Origin: Pithys albifrons albifrons
Lineage: Eukaryota; Chordata; Aves; Passeriformes; Thamnophilidae
Assembly: GCF_047495875.1 (NCBI RefSeq)
Contig: NC_092459.1
Location: forward strand, 7,382,965 to 7,446,964
Direction: 5' to 3'
Length of the DNA stretch: 64,000 nucleotides
Numbering within the stretch: the stretch's first letter is position 1; every line of letters starts with the position of its first letter. Below the pieces are notes generated by a model, which ran no database searches, was not told the DNA's origin, and saw nothing but the letters and a program-made list of their open reading frames with translations. Both the position numbers and the translations under genes were made by a program. Positions 12,454 through 23,805 of this stretch are shown in pieces.

Positions 12454-13258
12454 CAGTCCCGGCCCACGCTGGCAGATTGCAAGGATAAAACTCAAGCGGG
12501 TTTCCGCCTGCAGGATTCACCTGCTCACAGATCACCTCAGGCTAGGATTTTACCATGTACATATGTCATTACAACTTCTGCAGCTCTCGTTTCAGTTGAT
12601 ATCTGATAAGCAGCTGCTGGGAACAGCATCAGCACCTCCCCAGCCATTTCCCGAGGAAGGGTGTGAAAAAACTGGCACCGTGGCAGCTTCCCCAGCACTG
12701 TGGGCACAGCACCAATGGGGGGATATGCTCTTACACAACAGATCCCATGGAGATCTGATGGGGATGGGAGGTGGGGTGCATGTAGCATCCTTAACCTCCT
12801 CTGCTAAATCCACCCCTGAATGCAAAAGCCCAGCAGTACACTGCAATATTAGAGGTGGTGTTTTGGAAAGGAATATATGAGAGGACAAGATGCTGACACA
12901 AAGGTTTGGAAATATTTGCTTCTGCATTGTACAGGCAAACCTGAATCCTCTAAGCTCTGGGGTAGGCTGATGCAAATGTGCCAGGTGGAAGAGGTGGGAG
13001 CTGTGGTTTGCCTACCTCTCAACTGCCCCAGTGACACTCAGGGACCATTTGCTCCCCAAACTATTTTTGGTGTTTTCTGAGACTTGTTGGGGAACATAAT
13101 AAACATGAAACCTAATTAGTCGGCCATATTCAGCTCCCCAGAGCAAATATTCTCAGGTATTTGACCACGAGTGTGAAGACAAATAACTTCTTGAGAGCAA
13201 AGAGGCTGAGTAAGAGTCCTGAACACAGTGACAAGCACTGAGGTGTGCTCAGACATGT

Positions 13259-13331
13259 CCCCATTCCTCCATTCCTCCGTCCTTCCATCCCTCTTTGCCT
13301 CCCTCCCTCCTCCCCTCCATCCCTCTTCTTA
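13259..13331 (+). repeat. Pyrimidine-rich simple tract
   Basis: An impure run of CCATTCCTCC, CCTCC and CCATCC motifs is almost purine-free on the plus strand. It is a low-complexity sequence and accounts for the surrounding open frames. Confidence 0.75.
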
Positions 13332-14650
13332 CTGTTTCCCTGAGGATGAATTGCACCTTCCATTCACCACAACTTCTTTTTTCAGTAGATCCCATGCTTT
13401 GGTGTTTCTTCTGTGCAGCCATTCAGGCCATGAGTTTGCTGGCTCTGTTCTGGCCTCCAGTGAGTACAACATCTGAGAGCCTTCACACTTTTGGTAAATT
13501 TAGCTTCTAATCATGCTGTGGCTTGATTCCCTGTTTGCAAAATGAGCGTATTAATCCTTCCTTTATCCCACTGTTTATCAGCCTTAACTCACAAGACTGT
13601 AAACTTTCTGTGGCAGGGCAGTCTATTAGGATGTGTGCTTGGTTCAACAGAGCCTTGAAACCCCTAGGAGTTTCTAAATGCTGCTGTTCATGTATTACCA
13701 TATTATTCATCCTGATTAATTATCTGGGTTGTATCTTTAAGAGAAGATTATTATTTCTTGAACCTTAATTTCAGAGTCCACAAGCCAGATTTATCCCTGC
13801 TGCCGTGCCATTAAGTTACATTACTGTTAATAATTCCTCTCTCTGAATGCACTGCACTGCCTTGTACTTTCCCATTTTGTGCTTCTTCTACAAGTGATAA
13901 AGGATTGCTTTGAGGAATTTTCATTGCAAAAGAAATCAATTCTCAGCTTGCAAGGGAAGATAGCAAGGGCCATATAAGGTGATTTCATACCACCACTGCT
14001 CCCTTAACAAGAGTCTTTTGGAGGTTTTTTTGCAAGCTGTACATCTGGATGCCAGCTTTCCAAATGCTGGAGCTGATCTATCAAAGACTACAAAACAATC
14101 TATCTTTAAAATGAATGATGATACAAATTGTTCTCAGAAAAGAAATCTGTCAAAAAAAGAATATAAATTACAGACTGGACATGTTGGCAGAGGAGGAATG
14201 CTATGTGGTTTATATCAAGTTAATCCACTGCCAGAACTTTCTCTGATTTATGCTGAAATGGCAACCCTAGACTAAAGGTAAAAGGGGCACAGTGCCAACA
14301 CAGACCCTGTTTATGAAGAGGTTCTGCATATGCCTAACTGTCTGAGTGCTCCTAGGCTGCTTGGAGGAAAAGCTTCTTAATCCATCACCACCTCAGAGGT
14401 GTTGATGCACCTCCAAGGCTATGGGTGCCTGCAAGAAACAGTGAAGCAGAAGTTGCTCAGCTGGATGCCTGGCCCAGCAGCTATGAAGAGGAGTTTAATG
14501 AGTGATGGCATCCCCTCCACACCCAGCAGGCCTAGATTCAAACTCAGCCTTGTTCCCAGCCACCAGGTGCTTATGCAGGAAGGGATGGCTGTGATGGAGA
14601 TCCTGTTAGTCCCAACATCACCACCACGGCACTGGCAAGTCTCAGTCACG

Positions 14651-14732
14651 GGGCTCAGCTCCAGTCCCAGGGCTCAGCTCCAGTTCCAGGTGCAGGGCTC
14701 AGCTCCAGCCTCAGGGTTCACCTCCGGCCTCA
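14651..14732 (+). repeat. 19-bp tandem repeat, four units
   Basis: Four consecutive units start at 14651, 14670, 14695 and 14714, built on gggctcagctccagtccca. Unit 2 carries an extra 6 bases, and unit 4 is the most diverged (gggttcacctccggcctca). It is a short degenerate minisatellite. Confidence 0.85.
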
Positions 14733-17700
14733 GTGCAGAGGCTGTGGTCCTGCTCATATCTCTGTGGGATCCCAGACTTGATGTGAAGCAGTATGTTTAT
14801 TATTAGCAATAAAATCATTAATAACCACCAACCTGTCTGTGAAGTGACTCCTTCAGCCACTCATCAGACTCTCCTGCCTGTTTCACTCGTGGCAGTGACC
14901 CCTCTACAGTCTCAGAGCCAGCCGTGCAAGGCACTGTACCACCAGCTCCTGCAGAGAGGAGCTCCATGCCAGAGACAAGGAACCCTGGGGATGGCGATGC
15001 AGGGTGAATGCTTAATGGCACCCAGCCAACCTTTGGCCCTGGAAAAGAGCAAATACTTGTTACTTGCTGTAGGTACTGACAATATGCAGTGCACAGCTAA
15101 GACCCCTTTCTGTTTCAGCAGCTGGTGATGTTACTTGAGGGACATTTAATACTGTTACTTACATGCAAAAATTTGATTGCATGAATGAACACTGAAACTG
15201 CAGTGTCAGGCACTCACAAGTTGAGAAATGCCAGAAATAAGATTGCTAATGTGTCCTTTGTTTAGTCTACGTTTGCATATGTGCTTGATAAGGTCTTTAA
15301 TGGCATGATTTCATGTTTGCACTTGTATTATAAAACAAACACAGGAAAGCCCAAATCAAGCTGTACAATAACTTCAAGCACAGTTTTTTGCTCAGTTCCT
15401 GGTTCTTAGTGTGAGGAATAGATTATAGAGCAGTACTTTTGGTCATAAAATGCGCATTTGCCAAACGTGTTGTGTTTCTCTTACAGTTCTGCTTTGCAGT
15501 CCCTTTGCTGATATAATGGTAACCAAAGCTATTAACACTGCTGGGAAGAGCCATCAGAAGCCACGTGTGAATTCCTCAGCCCTTATTACGGGCTGAGAAA
15601 GGTTCCAGGTAACTGATGAGGCAAAGTAATTTCTGTGATTGAAAGTCTATACCAGAGATAAAGCACCACATTATTATCAGGTGAAGCTTTGATTTTTCGT
15701 TAATTACTATACTAACTTTAGAAAAGGGGGGAAGTATTTATCCTGCATAAGGCAAAGAGAACCAAAGAGTATACTTGGCAGAGATACACTGTATTTGTCT
15801 GGGATGAAAAACAGGACATATCTGCTGGTAGACAGCTATCCAGGGATGTATTTTTCCCCTGCTTCACTGTTTCTCTTGGCAGCACAACGTGCTAACTTTA
15901 GAAGTGTCTGAATGCCTTTGCTAAACTATTAGCACAAAATAAGCTCCTTTGTGTTTCACCCATTCATGCTTCTTAATTTATGTTCTGGCATGACTTTTCC
16001 TTGTATTGTGCAAGTCAAGAGCCTGCACATGGAGCCAAAGTCTGTTTGTGCACAGACAACGATCAGGATAAGTGCTCTTGAAGTCGATACAACTGCACCA
16101 GAAAGCCAGACCCCACAGTGTCTCTTATTTTCAATCCAATTCACACGTCTGTCTTGAGATCTTGCTCAGAAAGTAACAATGTACCTTCCTCTGCACTGGA
16201 GTCGATGACAGGCTAACCAGAAAAAGGAATGACCCATGGTGCATGGGGCCAGAGCAGTGCTCCTGGTAGTGTTCAGGTCTCAAGTCCTGGTTTGCACCAT
16301 ACTGGGAGAGCCAGAGGCCCCCCTGAAGTCTATCAGTGTCCCTAAAGTGAAGTGATCCTTCTTTTGATTTGTGTCTGTGTTACAGCAGTGTGTTTTATTG
16401 CCTGGGAAAGAGACAATAAAAAAAATCCTTGGCCATAAATAATGTGAAACAGGATATTCAAGAACAATAATACAAAGCAGTGCATGAAGTGAGGACCTTT
16501 CCCTTAAAACACTGCACACTGCAAGCTCCCAGGGGCATCAAACCCCCTTCTTTCATGTTCTTTATATAACCAAGAGAATTGCTGGTGCTCGACCTATTAA
16601 GGGTATATATTTTTTATAAAGGGTGATAGCAAGCCAAGAAGTCTTATGCTATGAAATTTGGCTGACTGACACAGTTTGCAGCTGAAGAAGTTTAAAACTT
16701 CACTTTTCCAAAGCTAGAGTGCTTCCCAGTGAAAAGAACAGGGAAGCAGAAGAGCTTTGGGAGCAGAGGGGTACTCTTCAACTCCACTGAAAACAACTCC
16801 AAAGATTGTCCCTAGGACAGGCTGCTGAGCACTGGAATGGGAGCTTGACTGGAAGTCCCAGGTGCTGGAAAAAACATGGCCAAACCCCAGGAAAACAGTC
16901 TGCTGATGCCTGTCTGAGGCTTTTTTGCACAAGGGTGGCAAAAACAAAGGAAGAGCCCCTGTAACAGGAGCCTTTAACCTCCTTTGCTCAACTCACCCTT
17001 TCCCCAACCAAGCTGCAGTTCTAAGTTTGAAAGTCAGAGTTAGGCATGGGAGTTTTATGCTGTGGCTGCCTGGCCCTGCTGCCCCCACATCCCCAGGGAC
17101 AGGACTGATGTCTGAAACCATCAAAGCACCTGAGTTTTGGCATCCTTACTGAGCTGAACCCTGGCCCTCTCTGGCCTCTCCTCTTTTTCATGTGTACTAG
17201 GGCTGCACAGATGCCAAAAACCTGCATGCTGAAAACACACTTCTCCATCCTGACTTCTTGAGGGCTTTTTCTCAAATTTCAATCCCTAGAAACAGGCATC
17301 ATTCATCCTTAACTGTGCCTTGTTCTACCTCCTTCACAAAACGATGCTCCTCCAACATCTGTGAAAACATGCAGTTCCAAAACAAAGCCCAGCTCTCACA
17401 GGCAGCTCAGACCACAGATGATTGGTAAAGAGGGAAAGGAGATTGTAAATCTAGAGGAAAAGATCTCTCCTGCAAGCACCCAGGGTCCTATTTCAGCCTT
17501 CCAACACACAGGCCAGCACAAAGACAGGATGACTGCAAAGCTGGCAGGTAAAAATTAAATAAAGGTACCTTCCAAATGGAGGATGAATGTGATGCTAAGA
17601 AAATGTGGCTCAGTGTAACACATTAAACGATCCAAAGGAAAACAAAACAAGAGTCTACATTATCTCTTTTTGAACTGTTTATAGCTGACCTCTAAGTCCT

Positions 17701-20700
17701 ATTAAGGTGAGTGGACAGGTTCCAGGTAGCCAGGGCTGAAGTTGGATTTGGTTCTGTATATTTGGCTCCATATCTTTGGCTCCATAACGTTGTTCTGGGA
17801 TGCTAACAAATATGTTTCATGGTATAAGAGTGCTCGAAGCACCACTGTTGCCTCTCCGCTGCACAGTTCAGAACAAGGAACAGGCTCAACAGCCCAGGGG
17901 AGAAAGGCAGCTCTTGTCTGCTGAGGGAACACATCGCTTGATTCAGATGCAAACCCTCTAATTTATGCAGACAGACATACTTGTACACAGACAAACACGC
18001 TGGGTTTTCATCCCAGCGTATGGATGAGTGGGCTAATGAAAAAGATGACATATCTTTCTCTTACACACACGCAGTCACCTACACAAAACTGTGCTAAAAA
18101 TATTTTGTAAAGCAGCAGTCATGTACAGTGAATAGGGAATGGCAGAACTAAGACAGGCTGTTCATTTTGATAGTTTTAAGGATTAAAGTTAAGCAATAAT
18201 AGTATTGTCTTCAATGTTACGCTAACAATTCCTGCTCTATTCCTTCTGAAAAAAACACATCTTGCTTTAAAAATATCTCCTTTTTTTGGGGAGGTGGGGA
18301 GGGAAAAAAAACAGAAACAAACTTCAAATCTTTATTTGCAAAAGTTTCTGGAGAGTTTTCTCTGGAAATACCAAAAGCAAAACTACAGAGGTTAGGAAAT
18401 GTCAGAGTCAGGGATGCCCAAACACGGAGATGCTTTTGATTTACTCACATGTTCATCTCCAAATAAAGCGAAGCAAAACTTCACAGGCAGCCCTGGCTTT
18501 TAAGTGACTAACTCTGCAACCCCTGCAACAAGAAGACCTTTACATATTTAAATTCCAGGAGTAGATTTGCCAGTTTGTTGTTAGAAACGGAAGATGAATG
18601 CCATGCTGGGGTGGTTCCTCCACCACTGGCAGTATCTGAGTCACTGACAGTGGTTTGGGCAGCCACCCCCCATCTGAAGAACAACCTGAAGGAGGAGACA
18701 CTTCACTTGGGTAACTAAGCTCACATGTACTCTCCTTCACACCTATTCTGCACCTGAGCTCTTCTGTCCTTTCCCCTCAAAACTGTCCCTGTTCCAGGCC
18801 TGTCACACCATTTTCCCATTCACTGAAGTCCCAGTCTCCTCATCCTGCCAGCCCTACCCCTATTTCTCTTCCTCCCAGTCCTTATCTCATTGCTCAACCA
18901 TTCTCAGTTCCCTATGTCCAGTCTCTTTCTTATGCATTTCTAGTCCTCCCTTATTTTCCACCCTTTCTATCCGTCATGTCTCACCCTCATTCCATTTGTG
19001 CCCCTCTCATAATTTCTTTTTTCTTCTCTTTAAATTTTGTTCAGGCAGCAATATCTCTACTGGATGGGCTCAGCCGGATTGAGGGAGACAGTGAGGCCAA
19101 GATCTGCGCTCTCAGTCTTGGTAGAGCCCCACTGTCGCTGGGATGGTCCTGAATCTCCCTGCACTGGATCATGCTCTGTGCAGATACATCATTTGGGGTA
19201 CAAATTGAAAAGTTCAACTAAGTCTCTGCTGAGCATGTGAAAATCAGAAAATCAGAATTTTTCCTAAAACTTGCCGTGAGGCGGATTTTAGCAGCTACTG
19301 GAATTTGAGGGAAGGAGTAAAAATGCATGCTGGATATGGGATCAACCTGTGTGAAACATACTCTCCCCATTCAAAAGCAGTGAACCCCCATCTTTGGTAC
19401 AGGCAAACAAATAATTTAGAACCTTGGTCATTTCAGGAATGATTTGACAGTAAGTGTTTTTTGCATCCCTGTAGCATGTCTTAGCCAAAACTTTTGGACA
19501 TGGCTTGTAAAACTCAGACAAATCTATTCTCCCAAAGGGCAGGAGAGTGACAGCTAAACAGATGGAGAATGATGAACAAGCCATCCGTGCACCCACAACA
19601 GCCCACCAGCTCCTGGGTGGTATGCAAGGCACCCTGCAGGCAGCTACCCAAAGGTGGGATCATTCTAAATTACACTTTAACAGTCACCACACCTAATAAA
19701 TTATGAGAAATAGAAGGTTTACTCCATGTTTATCACCACACAATTAATTTTACTGATGGACAACACAAAGGAACATGCAAGATGCTGAGAAATTCGTGTA
19801 CCCCTTCAGAATGTATAACACACATTTATTTTCTTGTAGGAATTAACCCAGTGTTCTGTATTCCCTGATTTAATTCATTCCTTAGCTAAGCCAGGATGCC
19901 TCACTAAAATGCCAGGACCTCTCCCCAGGGAAACCTGACCTTCCCTTTCTGCATTCATGGATCCTGCTAAAAGAGGCTCTCATATACCCCTATATGAACT
20001 GACTTATAGTTAATATCTGTACTGTTCCATGCAAACTTTTCTTGCTGAAAGGTAGGAAAAAATGGCTTTTTTTTTAATCATCCCCTTGACATATTCATCA
20101 TCACCTGAAGATATTTATCATCACTAAATATTCGACTGGAACTTGCAGACATGAACCACAATGGCAAAATCTCTGGCTTTGTCTGCAAGAGACAGAGTGG
20201 TTCATTTATCAGAAAATAGGCATTTAAAAGGGGCCTTTTTGCTTTCCAGTGTCTTGGAGATATCTGGAATTCCATTTCAAATTGTATCTGAAAGCTAAAA
20301 GCCACAAAGCCTTGAAAGACAGCACTGAGGCTTCCCATACTACCTTCCTATACTAACTACCACTTGGACCTGTAGAGCCTGAACAACATGTTTTGGTTAT
20401 TACAGAGAACTTCACCAAAACAGGCAGGTTTTCTCAGAGGAAAAGTTGGGCTCCATTTGCCAGTCTGTCTCTCCAGTCTATTTCTGCAGCCATAACAAAG
20501 GAAGTTGTTTACATAAAAGATCATGAAATGCAACTGATGAAATGCAGCAACATACCATTGGCTGTCAGGCAATGCCAAGAAAAAGTGGGTAGAAAGGGAT
20601 TTCTGTTGATGTGTGATGAATTTTGGGAGTGGTAAACCACAGAATTAGAATCTCAACTAAGGATTTTCTGAATTTTTATAATTTTAAAATTAAATCCTGC

Positions 20701-23689
20701 AGTCCTACAGGCATTTTTACCTTTTTTTTCTCAGTTCCTGTATAGAGTATATAGCGTATAGAGAAACAATTCTTTTTCTATTCACACATCACTTGACTTA
20801 TGTTGTTCAGCAACAAATAAATTCATGATTCTTCAAGTCACCCCTTGAGCCTGGGTTGACGCATTTGCATCTGAGATTTCTCAAGATAAAATATATATCC
20901 ACACATCCAGGAAGTCTGCAGCTACCATGGTGGGAGTGCCAACCTGCTCCCTTCAGCTGGCCTGAATACATTTCATGATGAGTCTACACATCAAACAGCT
21001 ACAGGTGCATCATGCAAGTCCAGCACTCCCCAGAACTGCAAGCTCACTGTACCTGCAGTGTTCACTCAGTGGACTGATGTGCAGTAAATCCACCCAGCAC
21101 AGTGGAATGAGACCTGTTGCTGAGGCCCACAGCAGCTGGGTAGTGCTGACACAGTAAAGCACAATGCTTCCCAAAAGCATCAGACTTGTGCACACACCAT
21201 GACTGCAAAGAAGGTTTCTGTACACATGGCAGCCCAGATAAATCTATTGCGTTTTTCCTCCAAGCTGGTTACTTAATATCTGGAAACCCTGGACAAATAG
21301 GAAAAATGATCAAGACTTTCTGGGCAAGGTTTTGGTTTAACAATAGTGATTATGGCAATGGAAGTGAACAAAACATCACTGCTAAGTTACAATTTGGCAC
21401 TAAGATCCACCGATACAGTCTGCTTGCATCCAAACCACAGGCACACAAGCCATGGGCTGCATAGTTTGTAAATATATTTTTTATTCTTTGTGAAAGAAAA
21501 TGTGGGTTGAATGCATATTGTCAGTGAAGCAGAATTACTTACACTCAATCTTTTGACTGTCACCTATGACAGATCTGCAGGAAAACATCCTTTTAACTAA
21601 ACATGTGACTGTTGGACATATTTGATGACATTATATTTCAGAATGATCAAAGTCAGCTGTCAGAAAAATTAGGTTAGTCATAATTAGTCTTTAGTAGTTC
21701 CCATGAGAACCTTAAACAGTTCTTGGTTCTTCTTAAAAGATTAGAGTAAGCCTTGTAATGTGTCATAATGAAAGTGGCAAAGATTTGGAATAAAGGGCAG
21801 AGTGCTGTCTTTGTTTCTGAAAGTAGATGATTTCTAATTGAGACCTTTAATTGTACTGAACTTTATCAGTCGTGATACAGAGAACATTGGAAGAGGGCAT
21901 ATATCTTTCTGTGAACTGCTGGAAATGGTATTTTAAATTTATTCCTCTGAAAGAATCTGAGTCCTAGAGGCCAGTGTCTATACCAAGAGATATTCTTATT
22001 TCCACACCATTTGTCCTTGCTTTCTTCAATTCTTACTAATGCCAAGATGTGAAACAATGCAGTCACAGGACTAATTATTAGACTAAAGTATTATCAGTGA
22101 AGTTGAAACAAAATTGGCAGTATAACAGCCATAACCTAAAAGTAAAGGTGAGGAGTTGCAAAGCAAAACGAGGAGAGGCTTTATCTATCATTACCATTAC
22201 TGCTGGTCTGCAGCATAATAAAAAAAGCCCAGCATATTAATTGGCTGGTTTATTCCTTTCACAACTGGGAACTTCTACGATGTGAAACACTGTGTGTAAA
22301 AATGGAAATCCTGTAAATTCAAGTAATAAAGTGCATCACTTAAGTAATATTTAATCCAAAGAGGCATTCAGATTATCTAGAATATCTGAGAACAATGACT
22401 TCTTCAAAGCATTGGACAAGAATTCTCTTTGAAATGACTTGTTTGAAGTCTTTTTGCACAACCATAAAACAAAAGACTCTCTGTTTAAAAGATTACATTT
22501 AAGGAGTCTTTTTTTCCCTGCATTTATTTGTTGGAAAATGCTGATAAGAGAGAGACCCCCAAACCGCAGTGGAGAGTATTATAACTGTCATTTCAAAGAA
22601 GACTGATAACTTCTTTAGATCTTCCTCCAACAGTGAGGTAATCATGCATCCTTGTCCTTTCATTATGATTTCTTAGCCCAAAATTTATCAAAGAGCATAA
22701 TTTTACTGTATTTTGATGTTCTTTACTATCAATGCTTTCTTTTCAATTTTTTTCTTTTTATCCAACCCTGAAGCACAGAGTCAGATAACACAAAAGGGCT
22801 TAAGCCCTTGAAAGTATATAGTAGCCTGGGACTTATAAAAAACAAGGTACCTGTTGACCAAGTTTTCATACTCCTGACTTTTTCAATTGTCTACACACTG
22901 TTAGTTAAGGCTATTTCTTCATTCCATGTGAAAAATCATAATATAAATAATGCACAGTCCTAGATGAGTGGCTTTTGGTTAGCGAGATCCTCATGAAAGC
23001 AGCTCTTTTCCTGGTGTACCTGCCCAATGCAGTCCCTGCAACCACAGCAATAACAGCAACAATACATTAAGTCCCTATAGCCAGGGTTTTTTTAAGAACA
23101 GAAGGGATATCTGTGGGCCTTTTGCTGGCTGCCAGTGGCACAAAAGCCATGGAAATGTACCCCAGGGTTCTCATGGCCAGCCCCTGGCTGAACTGAAGTG
23201 GTGGTCAGAATCTCACCCAGCCTGCGAACAGTTGCTGGTATTCCAGTAGAATTGCAGATTCCCTGTGGTGAATTTAAGCTTCCAGGCCCAATATTCCCTT
23301 TTCCCAGTTATCCTCCACAAATCCCACTAGAAACAGCCTGTGGACTCCTCGACTGTACCGGTACCAGTGAGGTGATGAGAACTGGGATAGCAGCTCCAGT
23401 GCTGCACCAAATCACTCACATTGTTTGACTTTTGGCACTCTTCTTGGCTAAGTTTTGGCCCTGGCCAGCTATTCCAAATAATGCTGAGGCATTGTCTAGG
23501 AGCCAGCCAGGCTAGGGAACATTCCCAGCTGGTGATTATGGACAAGGCTTCCCTCTTTTGGGAAGGAAAGGAGGTGGAGTGTAGCCAGATGGATGCAGGT
23601 CTTGCCCTCATGGCCAGCAGTCCCTGTGGTTTAGGGATTTCCTGAGTCAGAGTTGGAGTCTTTTCGGGAGCTTGATTGCTCTCAATTAA
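14733..23689. other. Long unique desert interval
   Basis: No gene or clear mobile element is recognised. Notable small structures are the palindrome and hairpin at 15448-15597. From about 21.5 kb the sequence becomes strongly AT-rich with homeodomain-like TAATTA/ATTAAT words, for example around 22236-22250. That is common in conserved non-coding DNA of gene deserts but is not proof of it. Confidence 0.55.
15448..15597. promoter_or_regulatory. Cluster of palindromic motifs, possible enhancer core
   Basis: Within 150 bp lie a perfect 12-base palindrome AAATGCGCATTT (15448-15459), an E-box CACGTG (15562-15567), and a hairpin with 8-bp perfect arms CTCAGCCC/GGGCTGAG (15575-15582 and 15590-15597, 7-base loop). 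All contain CpG or symmetric protein-binding words in a CpG-poor background. Regulatory function is inference. Confidence 0.22.
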
Positions 23690-23805
23690 TTTGTCTTCTT
23701 GAATTTGTCCAAATGCCTGTGGGATCCATGCAAAGCTTTAGCATCCTTCACATCCTTTGGCAAGCAGTTCCACAGCTCATTTTATTGTTATTAATACCAC
23801 ACTTA
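23690..23805 (-). mobile_element. Ancient L3/CR1-like LINE fragment, minus strand
   Basis: The plus-strand wording at 23691-23785 (tcttgaatttgtcc, then catccttcacatcctttggc, then agttccacagctcattttat) matches the reverse complement of the old L3/CR1 3' ORF end that I know from amniote genomes. It is highly diverged, with no tail or flanking duplication. Ends are approximate. Confidence 0.55.

Larger units (their letters stand above)
10499..14650. other. Unique spacer with pyrimidine tract and G4 motif
   Basis: No gene is recognised. Contents worth noting are the G-quadruplex motif at 12415-12453 and a CCTCC/CCATCC-rich pyrimidine tract at about 13259-13331. Overlapping chance frames of 60-160 codons occur at 10.5-13.8 kb. 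Confidence 0.6.

Noticed and set aside
14785..14830. AATAAA-containing stretch after the 19-bp repeat, considered as an LTR end or gene 3' end
   Set aside because: There is no TATA/CCAAT partner, no TG...CA termini and no upstream coding frame that ends there.
19342..19632. Minus-strand 96-codon frame with an internal Met followed by a signal-peptide-like stretch and six downstream cysteines
   Set aside because: It looks briefly like a small secreted protein, but no cysteine pattern of a known family fits, no splice sites frame it, and the frame has no supporting start or poly(A) context.
21870..21890. gatacagagaa word reminiscent of U6 snRNA
   Set aside because: Similarity ends after about 11 bases, and no other U6 block is present on either side.
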